64,000 nt of DNA, from NCBI GenBank assembly GCA_020072585.1, contig JAIQGL010000030.1, positions 1 through 64,000 of the forward strand, given 5' to 3'. The position numbers and the translations under genes are program-made. Position 1 is the first letter of the stretch. Each line of letters begins with the position of its first letter. This document shows, piece by piece, positions 18,327 to 27,300 of this stretch. Source of the stretch: Terriglobia bacterium. GTDB taxonomy: Bacteria; Acidobacteriota; Terriglobia; Terriglobales; Acidobacteriaceae. The notes below the pieces were generated by a model. It had not been told where the DNA came from. It did not search any database and worked only from the letters and a program-made list of their open reading frames with translations.

Positions 18327-19547
18327 CTACGGTCCTGGTTCGTAAACGACGCCGGCGAACAGGATTGCGTTGGTCTGGGTGTCGCACAGCAGCAGGGCGA
18401 AGGGACGATTGAAGACCAGGGTCTTCACGCGGGACACTGAGGCTGAAATTAACCCGCCGGTTGCGGCGGCGGCGGTGGTGCCCTCTTCATCCACTTCCAG
18501 GCGGGTCTTGTGTACTACGCCTCCGAGGAAAAAGCTGGGCGAACCCATGGGAGCAAAGTCGGCGCCGGAGTGGAAAGCGGCGCTCATGCCCATGCGTGAG
18601 AGAGATTCTTCAAGCTCTTCTTTATAGTCGAGCGTGAAGCGCGGCAGGCGCAAATCCAGCTCGATCTCCCTCGGGCCGGACCGTAGCTGCTGCATGGAGA
18701 TTTTTGCCAGGACCTGCTCCGGGCTGCTCCCCGGCGAGGGCAGAATGGCGTAAAAGCGTATATGCGACGAGCGGTAATCGAGCGCGGCCGCCTCAAAGCC
18801 ATCGCCTTTGCGATAAGCCCCGGAAATGGAAGGATTGTGCATCATCTGCACCTTCTTCCCGCCGCCGGAAGCCAGGCGAAAATTCTCCTGATGGGTTTCG
18901 TTCTTGGGGAACTGGTCGCTCCACGTGCCGTGAAAATAGACCGCGTTGGTGAGCAGGGCGCGCATGCTGCGGAGTTGCTCGGGAGAGATAAGGCCGGAGA
19001 TCTTGCCATGGGTCTTCTCTTTTACCCATTTCTCGATCTCTGCGGCAGCTGAGGGCTGCCCGAAATTGAGCGTGGTGGCGTCTGCCTGGTAAGATTCGCG
19101 GCACCGCTTCACGAATTCCGCCGACATGGGCAAACTGCGGTCTGACCATAAGCCATTTGCGATGGAGAGCTCAGCTCCTCGCTCCGCTTGTAGCACCTTC
19201 ATCAGGGCCGATGCGGAGCCGCGCAACTGGTCGTCGGTGAGGTTTTGCGGAATGGCCAGCGCCTGCCGCATGGCATTGCGCGTGGCGCCGCCAGCGCCGC
19301 TCTCGGTCATGGCCAGCGCCATGAAGATGCTGAGCGGAGAAATAAAGACGTTTTGCTGCCGCCGCTGCGCGGCAAGATCAACGACCATCCTGATTCCCAT
19401 ATCATTCACAGCCGCCGAAGCGGCTTTGCCTTGCGCAATGAATGCGGGGTCAAGCGGTTTGTCAGAGGGCCGGAAGGTGAATCCCAACGCGGCTGCCGCC
19501 AGCCCGATCACAACCATGCCGCACCACAGGTAAGTCTTGCGTTTCAT
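18327..19547 (-). CDS. Serpin family protease inhibitor
   Basis: A 406-residue serpin with an N-terminal membrane/signal segment (MKRKTYLWCGMVVIGLAAAA). Serpin landmarks include FISPLSIFMALAMTESGAGG, LLTNAVYFHGTWSDQF, the reactive-centre hinge EEGTTAAAATGG (about 350-362) and the closing FNRPFALLLCDTQTNAILF. The small-residue hinge is the pattern of inhibitory serpins, which trap serine (sometimes cysteine) proteases by loop insertion. The start is set by AGGAGG before the ATG at 19547. It probably acts in the periplasm or anchored outside. It lies near but outside the M4/emfourin cluster on the opposite strand; serpins do not normally target metalloproteases. Confidence 0.93.
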   Translation of the reverse strand: MKRKTYLWCGMVVIGLAAAALGFTFRPSDKPLDPAFIAQGKAASAAVNDMGIRMVVDLAAQRRQQNVFISPLSIFMALAMTESGAGGATRNAMRQALAIPQNLTDDQLRGSASALMKVLQAERGAELSIANGLWSDRSLPMSAEFVKRCRESYQADATTLNFGQPSAAAEIEKWVKEKTHGKISGLISPEQLRSMRALLTNAVYFHGTWSDQFPKNETHQENFRLASGGGKKVQMMHNPSISGAYRKGDGFEAAALDYRSSHIRFYAILPSPGSSPEQVLAKISMQQLRSGPREIELDLRLPRFTLDYKEELEESLSRMGMSAAFHSGADFAPMGSPSFFLGGVVHKTRLEVDEEGTTAAAATGGLISASVSRVKTLVFNRPFALLLCDTQTNAILFAGVVYEPGP

Positions 19548-19840
19548 ACCTTGCGCCTCCTGATCGCGCATGATGAATCAGCTTTAAGCCGTACAAACCC
19601 CGACGGCTCGTCAACACGTGTGCCCTGATGCCATTAGAATGCAGAGCGCCCAGGCTTTATGCGGTTCCAGGCTTTAGGCCCAGGACTTATGCGTGAATCT
19701 CTGCCTTGGCCTTTATCATCTAATCATTGACTTAGTCGATGATCGTGGCTAAGGTGAATACAGATCTTTGACAAAAAGGGACGGCCAAAAGTTCCTTTTC
19801 CGTAGGCTCTTTCCGCGTTTCTCGCCGGAATGGCCGAAAT

Positions 19841-20213
19841 GGGGGCGTCACGGCTTCGACGGAAATGCTTGCGGCCAAGAGGCATACCGGGGCGCATTCC
19901 CCCGTAAGTGGTGCAAAAACAATAATTGCCAACTCTAATCAGTTTGCATACGCAGCTTAATTAAATAAGTTGCCGCTCTCCGCAGCTTCGCCTACGGGCT
20001 GCGAAAGGGCGTCACACAGTAGGCTGGCTTGGTGACCCTATGTCCGGGGGCCTCCGGCGAGAACCACGGGCTAGCGGTTTGCGTTTCTTGTCCGTTCTAA
20101 GCGCAACACGCGAATCTGGCGGGGTAATTCCCGTTGGGTGAACTGGACTAAGTATGTAGGCTCTTGACCAGTAACATTTTCGGACGTGGGTTCAACTCCC
20201 ACCGCCTCCACCA
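19841..20213 (+). ncRNA. ssrA: Transfer-messenger RNA (tmRNA)
   Basis: A 373-nt tmRNA. The 5' end GGGGGCGTCACGGCTTCGAC and 3' end CCGCCTCCACCA pair as an alanine-type acceptor, and a T arm lies near the 3' end (GTGGGTTCAACTCCCAC). The resume frame at 19913-19960 encodes the tag AKTIIANSNQFAYAA then TAA, ending in the expected AA degradation signal. Several pseudoknot-forming GC stems lie between. tmRNA with SmpB rescues stalled ribosomes and marks the incomplete protein for proteolysis. CCA is encoded. Confidence 0.97.
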
Positions 20214-20347
20214 ATTTTTCTCAAAGTCCCGACCCGAAGCGTAGTTGAGGGCCGGTAGCCTTCTCGGTTCGATACGACCAGGTATTTTCAAGAGAATGCA
20301 AAGGCTTCAATCTCCTCCCCGATTTTCCTGCATCCTTGGAGCATAGA

Positions 20348-20599
20348 ATGAAAATTGAGATACGTTCCTGCCCCACATGAGAGAACAACAAAGCCAAGGT
20401 CACGAGTCTCGTGGCCCTCATTAAAAAGCAGCTCGGCATTGAAGCCGTGGTTACACCTGGCAAGACTGGTCAATTCGAAGTGCTCGCCGATGGGGAGAGA
20501 ATTGCCGGGCGCGGTGGAAACTGGCTCACAAGAAGTTTTGGCGCAGGCTATCCCGATCTCGATGGCGTGATTGAGCAACTCCAGAAGCGCCGCAGCTAG
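20348..20599 (+). CDS. Rdx/SelW-like selenoprotein with in-frame UGA (CxxU)
   Basis: Reading from ATG 20348, with GGAG six bases upstream, the frame gives MKIEIRSCPT, then TGA at 20378, then 72 more codons to a stop at 20597. Taking TGA as selenocysteine produces an 83-residue thioredoxin-like Rdx protein with the redox motif C8-P-T-U11 after the first beta strand, exactly where the SelW/SelT/SelH family carries CxxU or CxxC. Downstream are LIKKQLGIEAVV, PGKTGQFEVLADGE and a C-terminal GYPDLDGVIEQLQK helix, as in the family. A hairpin starting at the UGA (20378-20420) matches bacterial SECIS geometry. Automatic callers would report only a GTG-started fragment from 20411. Family members are probably thiol/selenol oxidoreductases. 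Confidence 0.8.
20378..20420 (+). promoter_or_regulatory. Candidate bacterial SECIS element
   Basis: From the UGA, TGAG (20378-20381) can pair with CTCA (20417-20420). An upper 8-bp stem GGTCACGA/TCGTGGCC (20398-20405 with 20409-20416, one G-U pair) carries the loop GTC about 26 nt after the UGA. A 40-nt-class hairpin at the UGA with a GU in its apical loop is what SelB recognises in E. coli fdhF-type elements. The lower part has a 16-nt unpaired 5' side. Recognition by a SelB is inferred; the pairing is seen. Confidence 0.6.
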
Positions 20600-20648
20600 C
20601 TTGGCCCGTATACCTCCTATCCAACTCAGCTCTAGAAGAACTTAAAAT

Positions 20649-20742
20649 GTCGGACACCGAAAGCTGATGTTCGGCCGATGCGCGGTGCTCAGCCGGCTAC
20701 CAGTTTCGGTGCCCGACTTTTTGCCGGAAATATGGTTCCGGC
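20649..20742 (+). terminator. Long hairpin with T-run plus a second hairpin, after the selenoprotein gene
   Basis: GTCGG-a-CACCGAAA (20649-20662) pairs with TTTCGGTG-c-CCGAC (20704-20717), 13 bp with one mismatch, followed at once by TTTTT. The loop is unusually long (about 41 nt) and GC-rich. Immediately after comes GCCGGAA-ATATGG-TTCCGGC (20723-20742), a 7-bp perfect hairpin. It begins 50 bp after the selenoprotein stop and may terminate that transcript. The big internal loop and double structure leave room for a small structured RNA instead. The surrounding 20600-20868 holds no coding frame. Confidence 0.5.
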
Positions 20743-20868
20743 TCCTTACCATCTTTTTGTGACGGCAAGGAAAGTCAGAAAAAATTAAGCGACCAATTTA
20801 AATTGAAACGCTATCTCTGGCAGGCCAGAAGCGTTTGAAACAGCGACTAAAGATTTGGGGTGTGATAT

Positions 20869-21195
20869 TTAGCGTCGAAGAGGTATGACCATGTGCGAGC
20901 GGTTCTGGCTGAACGCCGGAGCGCCATGGTTATCGAGCAATGCAAGGCTTATTGCAGCATCCTGTTGGCGAAACACTCTTGAAACAGTCGCCTGTAGCTT
21001 TCTGAAGTGAACATTTGAGGACCGGATACTTGCGCAGCTGGGAACCACGTAATTGAAGTCAACGGTCACCACCGGCGGCGTGTTGTCATACGGATCAGGG
21101 TCGTATGCGTCTGACCAGCAGCATGCCGTGCCGGCCAGAAGAAACATAAAGCCGAGGACCGTACCGCGCAAAAATCTGTGACCCAGCAAATGCAT
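20869..21195 (-). CDS. Hypothetical exported protein
   Basis: A 108-residue frame with a basic N terminus and a hydrophobic segment (GTVLGFMFLLAGTACC) that could be a signal peptide. The cysteines at its end do not form a canonical lipobox. The mature part has a DPDPYDNTPP stretch, a short beta-like VVTVDFNYVV and a basic helix. I recognise no family, and no good ribosome-binding site is evident. It may be genuine but orphan. Confidence 0.4.
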   Translation of the reverse strand: MHLLGHRFLRGTVLGFMFLLAGTACCWSDAYDPDPYDNTPPVVTVDFNYVVPSCASIRSSNVHFRKLQATVSRVFRQQDAAISLALLDNHGAPAFSQNRSHMVIPLRR

Positions 21196-21397
21196 TTCGT
21201 GCCTGATCTTTCATTGCCTGAACCTGGTGGCGCTTCCGCGCGGACCAGCTCTGACACCTGAATACTAGCAGAACCCGGCTAGACACTAAAGATGAAAAGC
21301 CTGCCATCCACTCAAAATGTTTCAGGGTGCGGCCCTTGAGGCTGCACCCTGATTCAATTCGCTCATCGCAATCCCGATTGCGGTTTGAGTCAGCGGG

Positions 21398-24300
21398 TTA
21401 GTGATTGATGGTCAGGTTCAGATTGATGCTGGCGCTCTGCGTGCCGCTGGTGCCAGTCACCGTAATCACCGCGTTGGTCGGCGGACGCACTGTGGGAGTG
21501 CCCGGACCTGATCCTCCACCGCAGGCGCTCAGGCCTGCGATCAGGCCTATCGCCAACAGCATGAACACAACCTGCTTGCGTTTCCGTCGCAGGCCGAAGA
21601 GCACTCCGGCAAAGACGCCGGCAAACGCGAATAGCGTCCCGTATCCAGAGTGCGGCAAACCGGCGCTCTGCGTTCCAGAAACCGTCACCGTGATGGGAAC
21701 ATTGCTGGAAGCGGCGTTTACATGCACTGATCCCGGGCTCACACTGCACGTGGCTCCAGCAGGCGCGCCAGAGCAGGCAAACACAATGGTTCCGGTGAAT
21801 CCTTGCGGGTTAAGCGCAATGTTGAACGTTGCGTTCTGTCCTGCCTGGATCGTTGCGCTGGTTCCGCCCGTGCCGGCTACAAGACCAAACGCCGGAGCTG
21901 GGCCAACCGTTACATTCACCGCGGACGTGGTAACCGCCTTGTAAGTACTGTCGCCTATGTAGGCAACGCTAATGGCATGGTTCCCTGCCGCCAGTGCCGC
22001 CTGGATAGAAGCTTCCGGCGCTGCGCCTGGCGTTGGCGAAGCAATCGCTACGGGAGATCCCAGCGCCGTAGCTCCGTCAAAGAACTGGACCGTGCCAGTG
22101 GGCAAAATCGCCCCGGCATTCTGCACTCGCACCTGCAAGAGCGTGGTGGGCTGGCCCGCCACTGCACTCACGGTAACTACCGGTGTGGCCTGCCCGACGG
22201 TCAGAACGCCATTCACTGCCGTCACGCTGTAGTTGCCGAGCTTGGCCGTGGGGTCTACCAGCGCAGGAATGACGGGATAAGTCCCGATCAGGCTGGCAGG
22301 GACTGCGGTGGTGGAGAACGTTGCACTGATGCTGTCACCGTTCTTAATACCAACAATAGAGCCGTTCAACAGCGGGTTCGGATCGCCATAAGCCCGCGTG
22401 ACATTCGCCGCCGTGACCGAAAGCGCCGCAACAGTCACGGTAAGTGTGCCATTCGTCTTTGAAACGTTGTAGTTCCCTGCCTTGAGACCAGGATCAACCA
22501 GCGATGCCACAATCGCATAAGTGCCGATCGGACTTGCTGGGCTGGCGCTGCTGAAGGTGAGTGTAATCACGTCACCATTCTTCAGGCCGTTGATTGCGCC
22601 GGTGAAAGCCGGGTTGGGATCGCCATAGAGGCGCGTGGCATCTGCGGCGGAGACGCTCAGGGCCGCAGGGCTCACGATAAGAGTTCCATTGTTCGATGTC
22701 ACGGCGTAATTGCCAAGCTTTGCTCCCGGATCAGCCAGCGTACCCACGATTGGGTAAGAGCCTGCCGAGCTGCCGATCACAGCGGCGCTGCTGAAAGACG
22801 CCGTGATGTCATCGGCGAGCTTCACACCGCTCAGCGTGCCGGTGAACACCGGGTTAGGGTCGCCATACAACCGGCTGGCGCTGGTTGCCGTTACCGAAAG
22901 CGGCGCCTGGCTGACCGTGAGCGTTCCGTTGTTCAACGTAACCGTGTAGTTGCCGAGCTTGCTGGTTGGATCCACTGGAGCAGGAATAATCGCGAACGCT
23001 CCCACCGCACTGGCCGGTGTGGCTGCCGTGGTGAATGAGGCCGTAATGTTGTCTGCATTCCGTAAGCCGGCGAAGGTGGCGGTGAATGCCGGGTTGGCAT
23101 CTCCGTACAAACGCGTTGCATTGTTGGCGGAGATCGAAAGCGCTGCCGGTGTAATGGTCAGCGTTCCGTTGTTCAACGTCACTGCATAGTTCCCGGCTTT
23201 GCCCGTTGGATCCACCAATGCCGGTACCAGAACGTAAGAGCCTACCGGACTGGTCGGGGCGGCTCCGGCTCCGGAGACCGTAGCTGTAATGTTGTCATTG
23301 TTCTTCAGCCCAACGATGGTCCCTGCAAATGCCGGGTTCGGATCGCCATAAACGCGGGTTGCGCTACCGGCTGATATCGTCAGAGGCGCAGCGGTAATCG
23401 TGAGCACTCCGTTATTGGAAGTTACCGCATAGTTACCGGCTTTGGCGGTTGGATCGACCAGTGTTGGCACAATGGAGAAAGTTCCCACCGGGCTGCCCGC
23501 AGTCGCCGGGCTGATAAATGTTGCTGTGATGTTGTCCGCGTTCCTGATTCCCGTGATTGTCCCGGTGAAAGATGGATTCGGATCACCATACACGCGGCTT
23601 GCGTTGGTTCCGGTCACGGTCAGCGGAGCAGGATTGATGGTAAGAGTTCCGTTCAGTGACGTAACCGCGTAGTTGCTGAGTTTCGCCGTTGGGTCCACCA
23701 GCGTGGGCACGATTGGTGAAGTTTCAGCCGGGCTCGTCACCGTGGCGGCGCTGGCAAAAGTGGCTGTGATGTTGTCAGCGTTCTTGATGCCGGTGATTGT
23801 GCCGGTAAAGCTCGGGTTTGGATCACCGTACAAGCGGTTTGCATTCGCTCCAGCCACCGTAAGCGGAGCAGGAGAAACCGTGAGCGATCCGTTGTTGGAG
23901 GTCACAGTGTAGTTAGCCAGCTTCGCCGTGGGATCCACGAGTGTGGGCACAATGGTGAAAGCTCCCACTGGGCTTGTAACCACGGCCACGCTGGCAAAAG
24001 TTGCGGTGATGTTGTCAGCGTTCTTGATTCCCGTGATCGTGCCTGCCAGTGTCGGGTTAGGATCGCCATACGCGCGGCTGGCGTTAGCGGCAGTCACAAT
24101 CAAGGCGGCAGGCGTAATCGTAAGGGCACCGTTGGTGCTGCTCACCGTGTAGTTAGCCAGCTTTCCCGTCGGGTCAACCAGCACGGGCACCAGGGGATAC
24201 GTTCCCACAGCGCTCAGTGCGTCCGCTCCGGAAACGGTTGCGGTAATGTTGTCGCCATTCTTCAGACCAACAATCGTGCCTGTAAACGCCGGATTGGGAT

Positions 24301-27300
24301 CGCCATAGATCCGGCTGGCGTTGCCTGCGGTCACAGTTAGAGCGGCCTGCGTAATTGTGAGCGTGCCATTGCTCGAAGTCACCGCATAGTTGCCCAGCTT
24401 GCTCGTAGGATCAACCAGCGTGGGCACAATCGCAAAAGTTCCTGCATTGCTGGCTGGTGTGGCTACGCTGGCAAAAGTCGCGGTGATCGCGTCACCGTTT
24501 TTGAGTCCTGTTACGGTGCCGGCAAAGGCCGGATTAGCGTCGCCATAGATGCGCGTGGCATCCGTGGCGGTTACGGTCAAGGGCGCTGCTCCAATCGTGA
24601 GCGTGCCGTTATTCGAAATTACCGTGTAATTGCCGAGCTTGGCCGTTGGATCAGCCAGAGTTGGCACAATCGCAAACGTGCCTACGGGGCTGGTGACCAA
24701 TGCCACGCTGGCGAACGTTGCCGTAATGTTGTCTGCGTTCTTGATTCCAGTGATGGAGCCGATGAAAGCAGGATTCGCATCACCATAGATGCGGCTTGCG
24801 TTGGCGCCTGTGACGGTCAGTTGCGCCGGCGCCACGGTGAGCGTTCCATTGGTTGACGTGACCGTGTAATTGCCGAGCTTCGATGTTAGATCCACCAGGG
24901 TCGGCACGATGGGGAAAGCGCCAACCGGGCTGCCTGCCACCGCGGTGCTGGCAAAAGTTGCCGTGATGTTGTCAGAGTTCTTGATCCCCGTGATTGTTCC
25001 TGCAAAGACCGGGTTGGCATCGCCATAAATGCGGCTAGTGCTGGTGGCGCTCACACTCAAAGGTGCGGGGTCCACTGTGAGCGTTCCATTGGTGGAAAGC
25101 ACGGTGTAGTTGCCCAGCTTGCTGGTTGGATCAACCAGAACAGGCACGATTGAAAATGTTCCAACAGAGCTCGCGGGTGTTGCTGTGGTAGTGAAAGTCG
25201 CGGTGATGTTGTCAGCGTTCTTGATTCCGGTGAGCGTGCCGTTGAAAGCCGGGTTTGCATCACCGTAACCACGGCTGAAATTGTCCGCTGCTACCGCCAG
25301 TGGCGCTGGAGTAACAGTCAGTGTTCCGCTGGTGGAAGTAAAGGTATAGTTCCCTGCCTTGTTGTTCGGATCAACCAGGGAAGCCACAATGGGATAAGCC
25401 CCCACCGGACTGCCCGCGACTGCGGGACTGCTGAAGGTAGCTGTAATAATGTCGCCATTCTTCAGTCCAACCAGCGTGCCGGTCAACGCCGGGTTCGGAT
25501 CGCCATAAAGGCGGCTGGCGTCTGGCGCGGTTGCAGACAAGGATGCGGGAACCACGGTCAGAACACCGGTCGCGACCACCGTATAGTTGCCAAGTTTATT
25601 TCCCGGATCGCTGAAGGTTGCCGTAATGGGATAGGTCCCCACCGGGCTTGTGGCATCGGCTGTCGAGCTGAAGATTCCGGTGATGGCGTCGCCATTCTTG
25701 AGTCCAGTGACGGTTCCGGTGAAAGCAGGATTAGCATCGCCATAGGCGCGACTCACGTTTGTGGCAGCAGCCGTCAAGGGCGCAGGGGTCACGGTCACAT
25801 TGCCGCTTGAAGTGACTGTGTAATTGTTCACGTTGAAGCCGCCCACGGGCACCAATACTCCAGTAATGGGATATGTGCCTACCGGGCTAGTTGAAACCGC
25901 CGTGCTGGAGAAGGTGGCAGTCGCCTGGTCTCCCGCTTTCAGTCCCACCACTGTGCCCGTAATCGCCGGGTTAGGATCGCCGTAAAGACGGCTCACGTTA
26001 GTTCCCGTAAGCACCAGAGGCGCTTTGGTGATCGTTAGCACCCCATTGACGAACGTGAAGATATAGTTCGTCGCCGCCAGTGTGCCAATGGAGCAAGTAA
26101 TTGTCTGCGTCCCTGCGGGCGTATTCACGCCAGCAGATGAAGTGCAGTTGGCGGTCCCAGTGACAACGGCGGTCGTCTCGTTGTTCAGGAAACCTGAAAT
26201 CACAAAGGTGAAAGGCGGGTTCGCGTCGCCGTAGACTCGTGTGGCGGGTTGCGTCGTCACCGTCAGAGTCGCTTTGGTCACGGTAAGGGTCGATGTGCCA
26301 CTGCTGGCACCGAACTGATTGTCCCCGGCAAAGCTGACACTTAATGCTCCCACATAGGTGCCGGCGTTAATCGGAATCGAATTCTGCACCAGGCTCACAT
26401 TGGGGAGCGTGGCTACACCCGTTGCGTTGGTCACTGCCGTACCCACAACCAGCCCGTTGACTGAAAATGTGATCGTACGTCCCACCACTGCGGTGCCGTT
26501 TGAAGTCCGATGCAATGTGGTTGAGAGCGTTGTGGTCCCAAAATATGTTCCGGTGGAATTGGCAACAATGAAATTTGTAGCTGATTGCGGCGCGGAGACG
26601 CTCACAACCGTTGTCGCCGAGTTGTTGACTGGATTGGTATCAACAGCAGATGAGTTGCTCGAGGCGGCGGTGTTGCTGATGGTATCGCCATTCAGAAGCG
26701 TGCTGAGGGTCGATCCAACAAGGGTAACTGTGCCCGATTGCCCGCTGGCCATTGAAGCAAATGTGATAGTGCGGTTTAGACCGGCGCCTTTGTCGCAGAC
26801 GCCGCCTGGCCCGGCTGTGCAGGAAACAAAAGTCATACTGGCCTTGGGCAGCAAATCGTTGATTGCAACTGAAGCGGTGCTGGGGCCGTTGTTGGTGATC
26901 GTGATGTTATAGGTGATCTGATTTCCGGCTGTTACCGGGTTGGGAGAAGCGGTCTGTGTGACCGATAAATCCGTATGCGCGCAGCTTCGCGGTGGATAAG
27001 CGGCAACGCTCTGGATCTGCCCTGCTCCTGCAATGGCTGTATCGCCAACCAGTGTGGGAACAACTCCGGGAAGGATGTTAAAGACCGCCAGGCCGAAAGC
27101 ATCGTCCGCGGAGTAAAGGAACAGTCCGGAATTGTCGCTGCCCATTCCTGCCGGGGTATGTCCTGTTGCAATATTGGCCAGGCCGATGCTGGTAAGGCTG
27201 CCGTCCGGATTGACGGTAAAAGAATTCAGGTCTTGGCTGCCCTGGTTACTCTGATAAAGGATTGTGTTGTCAGGCGTTAGAAACACCACGTTCGAATCAT

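Noticed and set aside
19732-19932. Minus-strand 66-residue frame
   Set aside because: It runs into the 5' part of tmRNA and has no ribosome-binding site or family resemblance.
20411-20599. GTG-started 62-residue gene
   Set aside because: It is the downstream part of the UGA-containing Rdx gene; the ATG at 20348 has a proper ribosome-binding site and restores the active-site motif.
23442-24152. Three regularly spaced plus-strand frames of 74-79 residues
   Set aside because: They are antisense shadows of the 240-bp MBG repeats, hence their similarity to each other.
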